The notes under the pieces are model-generated. The model ran no database searches, was not told the DNA's origin, and was given only the letters and a program-made list of their open reading frames with translations. Both the position numbers and the translations under genes were made by a program. From Streptomyces lydicus (GTDB lineage Bacteria > Actinomycetota > Actinomycetes > Streptomycetales > Streptomycetaceae), in NCBI RefSeq assembly GCF_001729485.1, contig NZ_CP017157.1:1178001-1242000 (forward strand): a stretch of 64,000 nt of DNA, in the 5' to 3' direction. Below, one piece after another: positions 8,225-16,148 of the stretch. Position 1 is the stretch's first letter. Each line of letters starts with the position of its first letter.

Positions 8225-9843
8225 CGGCCGGGGCGGTGCGGGCCGGCCGCGGGGTGACCGTGGTGGGGGTGGCCGGGCTCGTCGCGCTCACCGGCGGGTG
8301 GCTGCTGCTGGACGCGGGGCCGCTCCGTACGGCCGTGGGGTGGGCGGCCGTTGCCGCGCTCGCCGGATGCGTTCTCGCGCTCACCGGGGTGGTCCTGCGG
8401 GCGGGGCGGGTCACGCCGGCACGGGGGTACGGGCTGGCGCTGGACGCCGCGCGGGCGCCGGCGCCCGGGGCGGGTGCCGCGCTCCCCGCGGAACTCCACG
8501 GCTCCCGTTGGCCCTGGGCCCGGGTCACGGCCGTCGCGCTCGCCGTCCCGACCGCCCTGGTGCTCTTCTGCGCCCTGGGGGCCGGGACCCCCGACCGCGG
8601 CGCCGTGCCCGGCCGGATCGCCGCCGCCGACTATGTGATCAAGGAGCTGCCGGTCGTCGCCGTCGGCGGTGTCGAGCGCGCGGGCAGCAGCAGCCGCGCC
8701 TCGTCGGAGGCCGACTACACCGTCCGGCTGCCGGCGCCGCACGGCGGCGCGGCGGTCCCCGCCACCTTCCGGGCGGCGGTCCACCGCGGGGTCCGGCAGG
8801 TGGGGGAGACCCTGCCGGTGGCGTACGTGCCGCAGCGGCCCGGCCTGGGGGCGGTCGGCGCCGACACCCGCTCGGCGGTCGAGGCGCTGCTCGCCGGCCG
8901 CACCCTGCCGTACGGCACCGCGGCCGTGGCCGGCCTCCTCTGGGGCGCCGCCGCCCTCGCGGCGGTCTGCGTGGGGACGGCCGTGACCGGTCCGCCCCGC
9001 CGGGGGCGCCGGGTGGGCAAGGACTGGATCGCGCTGCGCGTGACGGCTGCCGGGGTGGCGGAACACGTGGAGCGGCCGACGGGCGACGGCGCCGGACCTG
9101 GTGCCCACGCCGGGCCCGGCACCGGCTCGGGGTCCGACTCCGGCTCGGGGTCCGACTCCGGTTCCGGCTCCGGCTCCGCCTCCGGAAAGAGTTCCGCTCG
9201 CTACGCGTGCCTGATCCTCCACACCGACACAGTCACAGCCGTCACAGCCATCGACCCAGGCACCGACACAGGCGCAGCCACCGGCACACGCACAGACGTC
9301 GGCACTGCCCCCGGTACCGGCACTGCCCCCGGTACCGGCACTGCCCCCGACACCGGCCCCGGCACCGGCCCCGGCGACGTCCCCCTCCGCCTCGCGGCCT
9401 CGCACCGGCGTGCCGCCCCGCTGCTCACCGGTGCCACGGGCTGGCTGCTGTGGAAGCCGGCCGGACCCCGCGGCAAGGTGCCCGCCGACTTCGTCGCGGA
9501 CGACGGCTGGCAGCTGCCCGGCCGCCTCCCCGCGGCGGAGGCCGCCCGGATCGCCGCCGTGCGAGCCCCCGCACCGTTCACTGTCGACGCCGCCCGCCGC
9601 ACCCGCCTGCTGGAACTCGGCAGCCACTGGACCCGTACGGTGCCGGCCGGAGTGCTGCTGGGTGCGGCCGTCTCGGTGACCGCCGCGGGGGTGCTGCTGC
9701 TCCCGGTGGACGGCGGATGGCGGGCCTGGACGGCCGTGGCGGGCGCGCTGGCGCCGCTGCTGTGCTGGATGATCACCGGACTGTTCGGTGCGCCGCGGGC
9801 GACGAGCCCTGCCGCCCCCGTGGAGGCCGGACCGGCCGCCTGA
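8221..9843 (+). CDS. Multi-pass membrane protein with low-complexity Gly/Ser/Thr insert, DUF3592-like
   Basis: The product has 540 residues from GTG 8221 (GGAG at 8209-8212). Two N-terminal helices (about residues 10-55) are followed by a third near 100-120, an extracytoplasmic domain reading like DUF3592 (values such as GETLPVAYVPQRPG), another helix near 230-255 and two more near the C-terminus. Residues about 300-325 are a Gly-Ser-Asp repeat and about 345-385 a Thr-Gly-Ala-Pro repeat, both encoded by short tandem DNA repeats. I do not recognise a specific function; such proteins are usually listed as hypothetical membrane proteins. The GTGA overlap with the tiny upstream frame suggests coupling if that frame is translated. 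Confidence 0.7.
   Translation: MTAGAVRAGRGVTVVGVAGLVALTGGWLLLDAGPLRTAVGWAAVAALAGCVLALTGVVLRAGRVTPARGYGLALDAARAPAPGAGAALPAELHGSRWPWARVTAVALAVPTALVLFCALGAGTPDRGAVPGRIAAADYVIKELPVVAVGGVERAGSSSRASSEADYTVRLPAPHGGAAVPATFRAAVHRGVRQVGETLPVAYVPQRPGLGAVGADTRSAVEALLAGRTLPYGTAAVAGLLWGAAALAAVCVGTAVTGPPRRGRRVGKDWIALRVTAAGVAEHVERPTGDGAGPGAHAGPGTGSGSDSGSGSDSGSGSGSASGKSSARYACLILHTDTVTAVTAIDPGTDTGAATGTRTDVGTAPGTGTAPGTGTAPDTGPGTGPGDVPLRLAASHRRAAPLLTGATGWLLWKPAGPRGKVPADFVADDGWQLPGRLPAAEAARIAAVRAPAPFTVDAARRTRLLELGSHWTRTVPAGVLLGAAVSVTAAGVLLLPVDGGWRAWTAVAGALAPLLCWMITGLFGAPRATSPAAPVEAGPAA
9119..9384 (+). repeat. Short in-frame tandem repeats inside the membrane protein gene
   Basis: Two blocks are present. The first, about 9119-9186, repeats ggctcggggtccgactcc-like units coding Gly-Ser-Asp-Ser. 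The second, about 9255-9384, repeats units near 18 bases coding Gly-Thr-Ala-Pro. All units are multiples of three, so length changes would keep the frame. Such tracts are prone to slippage and may vary between strains. Confidence 0.7.
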
Positions 9844-9937
9844 CCGCGTCCCGCGGGCGGCCCCGGCTCCTCGGCCCCGGCCGTCCGCAGGGACCGCCCC
9901 CGCCGGGGGCGCCACCGCAACGTTCGATGCCGGGCAT

Positions 9938-9972
9938 GACTGAGGCCCCCCGCGATGCGAGGGGCCTCAGTC
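9938..9972 (-). terminator. Hairpin terminator after tRNA-Lys copy 1
   Basis: There is a perfect 12-bp inverted repeat (gactgaggcccc / ggggcctcagtc) with an 11-base loop, immediately downstream of the minus-strand tRNA. It also lies 95 bases after the convergent membrane protein gene and could serve both. Confidence 0.8.
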
Positions 9973-9977
9973 TTACG

Positions 9978-10051
9978 TGCGCCGCCAGGGACTCGAACCC
10001 CGGACCCGCTGATTAAGAGTCAGCTGCTCTAACCAACTGAGCTAGCGGCGC
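9978..10051 (-). tRNA. tRNA-Lys (anticodon CTT), copy 1
   Basis: The 74-base gene reads GCGCCGCTAGCTCAGTTGG at its 5' end, with a 7-bp acceptor stem closed by GCGGCGC, discriminator A, the GGTTCGAGTCC T-arm and the anticodon loop CTCTTAA, giving anticodon CTT. CCA is not encoded. The sequence is identical to the copies at 14897-14970 and 31153-31226. Confidence 0.95.
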
Positions 10052-10505
10052 GCGCTGACCTGGAAAACATTACACGACGTGGAGCGGTGCTCCGTACCCC
10101 GGACCGGGCCCCTCACGCACTCGGCGGGTGTGATCCCGGCCACTCCCGCGTCGTCGGCCCCGTGGGTACCTCACCGGGGCCGCCTTCCGTACGGGCCGGA
10201 AGGCCCGTGCTTCCGGGACCTTGGACCGCCGGGCCGTCCGCATTGCTCTGTGAAGATCGAGTTCGGGGCGTCCGTGGCCGTCGGTCACCAGTTGCCCCGT
10301 CAACATGCGATACCTCCTGCCGGTTGAGAGGGTGAGGGGGCCGCCAGGGCGACAGAACTGAACAGATCCGGACGGCGCCGGGCCATGGCGTCCGTCACTC
10401 CTCCTTCACCTCCTGCAACCCCGCCCTCCACAGCAACGTCTGCCAGGACGCGCGCCCCGGACCGGGTCCCCGGGACTCGCCCCTCCGTCGGAAAGGTTGA
10501 TCGTC
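10052..10505. other. Intergenic region holding the tRNA-Lys promoter, otherwise no gene seen
   Basis: This is a stretch of 454 bases. On the minus strand TAATGT about 13 bases upstream of the tRNA is a good -10; copy 3 has the same element and copy 2 has TAGTAT. Short frames on both strands lack codon bias and recognisable content. The promoter of the SsgA-like gene should lie in the right part, but I cannot place it. Confidence 0.5.
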
Positions 10506-10925
10506 GTGGTGTCGACAGCCAAGCGCACCCTTGAGATGCAGCTCCTCCTGGGGCCGGACGAAACAGCTCCGGTGGCCGGCCGGTTCGGCTATCGCAGCGA
10601 CCGCCCGTACGAGGTCGAGGTCACCTTCCTCAGCCGCGGGCGCCCGCTCAGCACCTGGCTGTTCGCCCGCGACCTGCTGCTGGGCGGGCTGTACGACGAG
10701 GTGGGGGAGGGGGACGTCCGGGTGTGGCCGCTGCGCCGGCCGGGCGAGGCGGGCCGGGTGCACCTGGCGCTGTCGACCGACGACAGCGTGTGCGAGCTGT
10801 CCGTACGTGCGACGGAGCTGACCGCCTGGCTGGAACAGACCGTGGCGATCGTGCCGCCAGGACACGAGGGCGCCCACCTCGACGTGGACGCCCACCTGGC
10901 CCGGCTGTTCGCGGGCAAGTGCTGA
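10506..10925 (+). CDS. SsgA-like protein (SALP), sporulation or cell-division regulator
   Basis: The product has 139 residues from GTG 10506, nine bases after GAAAGG; GTG 10509 or TTG 10497 are alternatives. It shows the SsgA family fold: YRSDRPYEVEVTFLS, the signature TWLFARDLLLGGL, GDVRVWPL, and a C-terminal helix TAWLEQTVAIVPPG. SALPs are actinomycete-specific small proteins that control septum placement, peptidoglycan remodelling or spore-wall steps. Which of the several paralogues this is cannot be read. Its TGA overlaps the ATG of the next gene (TGATG), indicating translational coupling to an uncharacterised partner. Confidence 0.88.
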   Translation: MVSTAKRTLEMQLLLGPDETAPVAGRFGYRSDRPYEVEVTFLSRGRPLSTWLFARDLLLGGLYDEVGEGDVRVWPLRRPGEAGRVHLALSTDDSVCELSVRATELTAWLEQTVAIVPPGHEGAHLDVDAHLARLFAGKC

Positions 10926-12232
10926 TGGGGGACAGGGTGACGACGACGATGATGACGACGGCGATGGCGACAGTGATGACTACGGCGGGGACGACGAGGG
11001 CGACGGCGGAGGAGGGCGGGGCGGCCGTCGGGGCGACGGCGGAGGAGGCCGCGCCCCCGATGCCGGCCACCGCGCCCGCCCACCGGGTGTCCGACGCGCC
11101 CGCCCACCGGGTGTCCGACGCGCCCGCGCACCGGGTGCCGGCCCCGCGGCGCGGTGCGGAACCGGCGCTGTCCGACGGGGCCGGCGCGCCGGCCCCTCAC
11201 GACCCCCGGGCGCACGGCTTCCTGCCCGAGCGCCCGCCGGTCCGCGCCATGATCGGCACCTGGACCCGGCTCGACGCCATGGCGCGGGCCGCCGCGGTCG
11301 CGCCGGACCGCGCGGCCGCCGTCGCGCTGGTCGAACGCGCCCGGCGTGCCGAGGAGTTGGCCGCCCTGCGGCAGCGGGTCTCCCGCCTCTCGCTGCGCAA
11401 CGCGGAGGCCGCCGCGATGCGGATCGCGGTCATCGCGGTGTCCTGCGGATGGTGCGGGCTCGACCCGCAGGCGCCGGCCGCCCGGGAGGTGGCCGACGAG
11501 GCGTTCCTGGAGCTGTGGGCCGCCATCGCGCACCGCATCGACCACGACCAGTTCGTCGCCCTGCCCACCCTCGCGCTCCACAACTGGGCGCCCGAGCGCA
11601 AACCGCGCCGCCACATCCCCATCGACCAGCTGGCCCGCACCGAAGCGCTGGTGCCGATCGTCCGCTGGGCGCCGGAGGGCCAGCCGCTCAGCCGGCTGGA
11701 CCGGCTGATGCTGGCCGCGACCCGGCTGGAGGCGCACGGGATCTGGCTCTTCCGGCTCGCCGACACCCTCGCGGGCCGTTCGCCGGACGACTCCTCCACC
11801 CCGACGGCGCTCCGCCGCCTGGTCCGCGTCCAGCACGCCCTGCGCGCCCAGCTCCACGCCGAGGCGGCGGAGCTGGCGGCCGCGCCGGCGACCCCGCAGC
11901 AGGGCGCGGTGCTCGGTGCGCTCGCCGAGCAGGGCGCCCTGGAGCCGCCGGTGCTCCAGGCCGCCGACGCGGTGCTCGGCATCGGGGGCCGCCGGATGGG
12001 GGAGGGGCGGCGCCAGCTGCTGCGCCGGCACCTCCCGGCACAGCACCGCGCCTGGCTCAGTGCGATGGACCGGCACTGCGCCCCCGTACGGACCCTCGCC
12101 CACCGCGGCGGCCCGGACGCCGCCGTCTACCGCGAGGCCCAGGAGTCGCTGATCGCGCTGCGGCGCACCTACACCGCGCTCGTGCAGACCGCCGCCCGCC
12201 CCACCACGGCCCCGCTCCCGGCGGCCGCCTGA
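10925..12232 (+). CDS. Uncharacterised helical protein coupled to the SsgA-like gene
   Basis: The product has 435 residues if ATG 10925 is used. The first 100 residues are low complexity (Thr/Met/Ala then Gly/Glu), include a 24-base tandem repeat at 11071-11138 coding PAHRVSDA units, and may be untranslated if a later start such as ATG 11061 is real. From about residue 105 (PPVRAMIGTWTRL) the protein is Ala/Leu/Arg-rich and helical, with conserved-looking segments AVSCGWCGLDP, LPTLALHNWAPERK and RHIPIDQLART. No signal peptide or membrane helix is seen. I do not recognise the family. The TGATG junction suggests it works with the SALP. Confidence 0.6.
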   Translation: MGDRVTTTMMTTAMATVMTTAGTTRATAEEGGAAVGATAEEAAPPMPATAPAHRVSDAPAHRVSDAPAHRVPAPRRGAEPALSDGAGAPAPHDPRAHGFLPERPPVRAMIGTWTRLDAMARAAAVAPDRAAAVALVERARRAEELAALRQRVSRLSLRNAEAAAMRIAVIAVSCGWCGLDPQAPAAREVADEAFLELWAAIAHRIDHDQFVALPTLALHNWAPERKPRRHIPIDQLARTEALVPIVRWAPEGQPLSRLDRLMLAATRLEAHGIWLFRLADTLAGRSPDDSSTPTALRRLVRVQHALRAQLHAEAAELAAAPATPQQGAVLGALAEQGALEPPVLQAADAVLGIGGRRMGEGRRQLLRRHLPAQHRAWLSAMDRHCAPVRTLAHRGGPDAAVYREAQESLIALRRTYTALVQTAARPTTAPLPAAA

Positions 12233-12259
12233 CGCCGCCGGGGCGCGGGCCGGGCGTCC

Positions 12260-12889
12260 TCACTCCTGCTCGTCCAGCTGGAAGGACCCGTACGAGGGCC
12301 GTCCCGCCCTTGCGTAGACGCAGTACTGCACGCCCGCGCCGGTGGCGCGGGACTCCGTGAGCTTCCAGGCGGCAGGGGCGGCGCCCTCGGCGAACAGCCG
12401 CTTGCCGGTGCCGAGGATCACGGGGTTGACGAGCAGCCGGTACTCGTCGACGAGGTCGTGCCGCTGCAGGGTGTGGATCAGGTCGCTGCTGCCCTGCGTC
12501 ATGAGCACGCCGTCGAGCTGCTCCTTGAGCCGGGCGACGGACTCCGCGGCCTCGCCCTTCAGCAGCCGGGAGTTGTGCCACTCCAGGCTCTCCCGGGTGC
12601 GCGAGGCGACGTACTTGGGCATGGCGTTGAGCTTCACGGCGATCGGGTCGTCCGGGTCGGTGACCCGGGGCCAGTGGGCGGCGAAGATGTCGTAGGTCCG
12701 CCGGCCGAGCAGGAGGTGGTCGGCGGTGTGCTCGAAGGTCTCCGTCATGAGGCGCATGAAGTCCTCGTCGACGTAGGGGACCTGCCAGCCGCCGTGCTCG
12801 AACCCGGCGTCGACGTCCTCGCCCGGGCCGCCGGGGGCCTGCATGACGCCGTCCAGGGTGACGAACGCGGTGACGATCAGCGTGCTCAT
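12260..12889 (-). CDS. Dihydrofolate reductase-family protein (RibD C-terminal type)
   Basis: The product has 209 residues from ATG 12889, with AAAGG upstream; the longer frame to 12955 lacks support. The N-terminus MSTLIVTAFVTLDGVMQAPG, the LLGRRTYDIFA block, PKYVASRT and the C-terminal PVILGTGKRLF are typical of the stand-alone YyaP/YwjB/RibD-C group, which share the NADPH-binding DHFR fold. These cytosolic proteins usually lack proven folate reductase activity and the substrate is unknown. It is transcribed away from an acyl-CoA synthetase gene and converges on the SALP pair. Confidence 0.88.
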   Translation of the reverse strand: MSTLIVTAFVTLDGVMQAPGGPGEDVDAGFEHGGWQVPYVDEDFMRLMTETFEHTADHLLLGRRTYDIFAAHWPRVTDPDDPIAVKLNAMPKYVASRTRESLEWHNSRLLKGEAAESVARLKEQLDGVLMTQGSSDLIHTLQRHDLVDEYRLLVNPVILGTGKRLFAEGAAPAAWKLTESRATGAGVQYCVYARAGRPSYGSFQLDEQE

Positions 12890-13041
12890 GGTGCTGCCTT
12901 TCGGGGACGGAAGCTGCCTGTGTGCGGAGTGCCTCCCCGTCCGGCAGGAACTCATCGCCCGCGGTGCCGCCGTTCGGACCAGGGCGCGTTCCGAAGGCGG
13001 TACCGCCCGTCCCGGCCCTGTCGACCTGACGCTCCGTCAGC

Positions 13042-13055
13042 TACGCTGCCCCGTC
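13042..13055 (+). promoter_or_regulatory. Possible -10 element for a leaderless acyl-CoA synthetase transcript
   Basis: TACGCT at 13042-13047 fits TANNNT and lies eight bases before ATG 13056; no ribosome-binding site is seen in between. This is the geometry of leaderless Streptomyces genes. The -35 is not obvious. Confidence 0.4.
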
Positions 13056-14810
13056 ATGGCAGTCGACGGTACGAGGAGCACGGCGGGTTCCGGTGCCGGG
13101 ACCGTCGCCGAGCTCGTACAGGCGCAGTGGGGCGACCACCGGATCGGCGCACGGTGCGGGGAGACCGCCCTCACCCACCACGAGCTGGCGTCCGGAGCGG
13201 CCGCCCGGGCGGCGCTGCTGGCCGAGCTGCTGCCCCGGGGCGCGGAGCCGCATGTCGGGGTGCTGCTCGACAACGTGCCGGAGTATCCGCTGTGGCTGGG
13301 CGCGGCGGCGCTCGCCGGGGCCGCCGTCGCCGGGATCAACCCCACCCGGCGGGGCCCGGAGCTCGCCCGGGACATCGGGCACACCGACTGCGCGCTGCTG
13401 GTCACCGAGCGCGCCCACCTGCCGCTGCTGGCCGGCCTCGACCTCACCGTGCCGCCCGGCCGGGTCCTCGTCGTGGACGACCCCGCCTACCGGGAGCTGC
13501 TCGCGCCGTACGAGGGCACACCGCCCGAAGGCATCGGGCCCCTCCCCGGCGCCCGTCCCCCCACCCCGGCCACCCGGATGCTGCTGTGCTTCACCTCCGG
13601 CTCCACCGGCGCCCCCAAGGCCGCCCTGTGCAGCCAGGGACGGCTGGCCGCCGCCGGGGCGCAGCTGGCCCGGTACTTCGCGGTGCGCCGGGACGACGTC
13701 CACTACCTGTGCATGCCGATGTTCCACGGCAACGCCGTGCTCGCCGGCTGGGCCCCGGCACTCGCCGGCGGCGCGGGCATCGCCCTGCGCCGCCGCTTCT
13801 CGGCCTCCGCCTTCCTCCCCGACGTGCGCCGCTACGGGGCGACGTACTTCACCTACGTCGGCCGGGCCGTGCACTACCTGCTGGCCACCCCGGCCGCCCC
13901 CGACGACCGGGACCATCCGCTGCGCAACGGCTTCGGCACCGAGGCGGGCACCGTGGACGCCGCCCGCTTCGCCGCCCGCTTCGGCGTCCGGCTGACCGAG
14001 GGGTACGGCTCCTCCGAGGGCGGCGCCGCCCTCCGGCGCACACCGGACACCCCGCCCGGCGCCATCGGCCGGCCCGCCCCCGGCGACGACCTCGCCGTCG
14101 TCGACCCGGTGACCGGTGCCGAGCTGCCGCGCGCCCGGCTCGACGCGGCGGGCCGGCTGCTGAACGGCGAGGAGGCGATCGGGGAGCTGGTCAACCGCGG
14201 CCGCGGCTCCTTCGAGGGCTACTGGCGCAACCCCGGGGCGACCGCCGCCCGCACCCGCGGCCGGGGGGCCGGGCCCGGCGCGGGCTGGTACTGGACCGGT
14301 GACCTCTTCTTCCGGGACGCCGGGGGCTTCTTCCACTTCGCCGGACGCACCGACGACCGGCTGCGGGTCGACAGTGAGAACCTGGCCGCCGCGATGATCG
14401 AGAACATCCTCGCCCGTTACGCCCCGGCCGCCGGCGTCGCGGTGTACGCGGTGCCCGACCCCGTCGCCGGGGACCAGGTGATGGCAGCCCTGGCGCTGCG
14501 CGACGGCGCCGCCTTCGACCCGGACGACTTCGTGGCCTTCCTGGCCGCCCAGCCCGACCTCGGGACGAAGATGGCGCCGCGCTTCGTACGGACGGTGCCG
14601 GCGCTGCCGGTGACGGCGACGAACAAGATCCACCGGGTGGCGCTGCGCCGGGCCGGCTTCCGCTGCCCGGCGCCGGTGTGGTGGACGCCCCTGACCCCGG
14701 CACCTGGCGCGCCCGCCGGGGCCGTGTACCGCCCGTTCACCGCGGAGGACGAGGCGGCGCTGCTGGCCCGTTACCGCGAGCAGGACCGGGCGGGGCTCCT
14801 GGAGCGGTGA
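13056..14810 (+). CDS. Acyl-CoA synthetase (AMP-forming, FadD-like)
   Basis: The product has 584 residues. ANL-superfamily motifs are in order: the P-loop-like LCFTSGSTGAPK (about residues 171-182), the GYGSSEGG motif (A5), YWTGDLFFRDAGGFFHFAGR (A7/A8), and a C-terminal lysine in TATNKIHRVALRR that should catalyse adenylation. It should activate a carboxylic acid to its CoA ester via an acyl-AMP. The overall layout resembles long- or very-long-chain fatty acid CoA ligases. The final 50 residues are a Pro/Ala-rich extension. It stands alone between a divergent DHFR-like gene and a tRNA, so no pathway can be inferred. Confidence 0.88.
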   Translation: MAVDGTRSTAGSGAGTVAELVQAQWGDHRIGARCGETALTHHELASGAAARAALLAELLPRGAEPHVGVLLDNVPEYPLWLGAAALAGAAVAGINPTRRGPELARDIGHTDCALLVTERAHLPLLAGLDLTVPPGRVLVVDDPAYRELLAPYEGTPPEGIGPLPGARPPTPATRMLLCFTSGSTGAPKAALCSQGRLAAAGAQLARYFAVRRDDVHYLCMPMFHGNAVLAGWAPALAGGAGIALRRRFSASAFLPDVRRYGATYFTYVGRAVHYLLATPAAPDDRDHPLRNGFGTEAGTVDAARFAARFGVRLTEGYGSSEGGAALRRTPDTPPGAIGRPAPGDDLAVVDPVTGAELPRARLDAAGRLLNGEEAIGELVNRGRGSFEGYWRNPGATAARTRGRGAGPGAGWYWTGDLFFRDAGGFFHFAGRTDDRLRVDSENLAAAMIENILARYAPAAGVAVYAVPDPVAGDQVMAALALRDGAAFDPDDFVAFLAAQPDLGTKMAPRFVRTVPALPVTATNKIHRVALRRAGFRCPAPVWWTPLTPAPGAPAGAVYRPFTAEDEAALLARYREQDRAGLLER

Positions 14811-14853
14811 GCGCCGGGCGGAACCGGCGGCGCGGGGAGTGCGCGCGCATGAC

Positions 14854-14891
14854 GAAGTGGGCGTCCCCGGAGAACCGGGAACGCCCACTTC
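14854..14891 (-). terminator. Hairpin terminator after tRNA-Lys copy 2
   Basis: There is a long stem (gaagtgggcgt / acgcccacttc plus inner cccgg / ccggg with one mismatch) around the loop agaa. It lies five bases downstream of the minus-strand tRNA and convergent to the acyl-CoA synthetase gene. Confidence 0.8.
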
Positions 14892-14896
14892 CTACG

Positions 14897-14970
14897 TGCG
14901 CCGCCAGGGACTCGAACCCCGGACCCGCTGATTAAGAGTCAGCTGCTCTAACCAACTGAGCTAGCGGCGC
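14897..14970 (-). tRNA. tRNA-Lys (anticodon CTT), copy 2
   Basis: The 74 bases are identical to copy 1; identity continues a few bases on both sides (tacg before, gcgctgac after). TAGTAT on the minus strand just upstream is the likely -10. Confidence 0.95.
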
Positions 14971-15045
14971 GCGCTGACGAAAGAAATACTACCTGGTCGA
15001 GAGGGGTGCTCCTGACCACCTGCCGGCCGGGCCCGCGCGCCCGGC

Positions 15046-15804
15046 TCAGATCGCCAGGGACAGCAGGACCGGGGCGGCCTTGCGGTTGAGCGCGTCGGCC
15101 GCCTGGCGCAGGCGGTGGGCGTGCTCCAGCGGCATGGACAGCGCGAGGCAGCCGACCGTCGCACCGGCGGTGATCGGTACCGCCGCGTAGACCGTGCCGA
15201 CGGCGTACTCCTGAAGATCCAGGACGGGGACCGTGGGCGGCTGGCTGTCGAGCTTGTGGAACAGCACCTTCTCGTTGGTGATCGTCCGGGAGGTGAGCCG
15301 GGCGGTCTTGTGGCGCGAGAGGTGGTCCTTGCGGCCGTCGTGGTCGAGCTGCGCGAGCAGGCACTTGCCGACCGCGCTGGCGTGCGCCGTGCGACGGAAC
15401 TCGGCCCACTCGTTGACCTTCGGCGCCAGCGGGCCGTCGGCGTAGTGCAGGATCTTGACCTCGCCGTCGATGTACCGGCTGATGTAGACCGCCGCACCGA
15501 CCGAGTCGCGGAGCTGGTCGAGGGTGAGCTGGAGCTTGTCGCGCAGGGCCCGGTCGCGGTCGCCGCCCGATCCCAGGAGCAGGAGCGAGTCCCCGACGAC
15601 GTACGCCCCGTCGGCGACCTGCTCCACATAGCCCTCGCGCCGGAGCATCGACAGCATGTGGGCGAGCAGTCCCGGGGACAGCCCCGTCTCGCGTGCGATC
15701 TGTGCGTCCGTCACGCCGTCGGCGTGCCGGGAGATCGTTTCGAGCACGCGAAGGGCGTACTGCACCGAATGGAACGGCGCGGTCGGCTCGGGCTTCAGCG
15801 CCAC
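15046..15804 (-). CDS. IclR-family transcriptional regulator
   Basis: The product has 252 residues from GTG 15804 (GGGGA upstream). The N-terminal winged helix spans about residues 10-75 (LRVLETISRHADGVTDAQIA, then GLSPGLLAHMLSMLRREGYV). The C-terminal effector domain follows, with the IclR hallmark SAVGKCLLAQL and the ending GCLALSMPLE. IclR proteins repress or activate catabolic genes in response to small organic acids. No adjacent target operon is evident: a tRNA lies on one side and secreted proteins on the other. A perfect inverted repeat 94 bases upstream of the start is a candidate autoregulatory operator. Confidence 0.92.
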   Translation of the reverse strand: MALKPEPTAPFHSVQYALRVLETISRHADGVTDAQIARETGLSPGLLAHMLSMLRREGYVEQVADGAYVVGDSLLLLGSGGDRDRALRDKLQLTLDQLRDSVGAAVYISRYIDGEVKILHYADGPLAPKVNEWAEFRRTAHASAVGKCLLAQLDHDGRKDHLSRHKTARLTSRTITNEKVLFHKLDSQPPTVPVLDLQEYAVGTVYAAVPITAGATVGCLALSMPLEHAHRLRQAADALNRKAAPVLLSLAI

Positions 15805-15897
15805 GGTGTCCCCCTAGCAGGTTGGTACCGCTTGCGTCGTGGCCGCGTCGTCGGGCACGGTCGACGCAGGGGACGACCGCGGCCCGGCAACTGGGCT

Positions 15898-15911
15898 GCT
15901 ATCACGATAGC
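15898..15911. promoter_or_regulatory. Perfect inverted repeat upstream of the IclR gene
   Basis: GCTATC-AC-GATAGC is a 14-base dyad about 94 bases upstream of the IclR start. Its size and position fit an autoregulatory operator; binding is inferred. Confidence 0.45.
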
Positions 15912-15988
15912 GGCCAACGGCCCTCGATGGAGGGGGCCTTGACCGAAAAGATGCGCGTCCCGGGTTTCTGTACAGGCGGTTGAGACGG

Positions 15989-16000
15989 TGGCATATGCCA
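15989..16000. promoter_or_regulatory. Perfect 12-bp palindrome TGGCATATGCCA
   Basis: This uninterrupted palindrome, AT-rich at its centre, lies between the IclR gene and the terminator of the secreted-protein gene. No gene begins just next to it, so its function is open. The rest of the 344-base gap 15805-16148 shows no gene. Confidence 0.4.
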
Positions 16001-16089
16001 AGGTCACCGGGCTGACTGCCAGGGAGTTTCGCACTCCGGCGTCATGTGGTCACTCCGGCGTGTACCCCGGGGCGCGGCCGAGGAGCGTA

Positions 16090-16119
16090 CGGAACCGGCC
16101 AATTCCGTGGCCGGTTCCG
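16090..16119 (-). terminator. Strong hairpin after secreted protein gene
   Basis: A 12-bp perfect stem (cggaaccggcca / tggccggttccg) with a six-base loop lies 30 bases past the stop of the minus-strand gene. There is no T-run, as is usual in this genus. Confidence 0.75.
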
Positions 16120-16148
16120 CAGACCTCACGCCCCTCGCCGGGACGTCG

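Noticed and set aside
7699..9915. 738-codon minus-strand open frame opposite the membrane protein gene
   Set aside because: It is a shadow frame crossing the intergenic region and the tandem repeats; no start context or domain.
12458..14302. Long frame overlapping DHFR-like and acyl-CoA synthetase genes
   Set aside because: It changes from antisense of one gene to a wrong frame of the other; both real genes have clear motifs.
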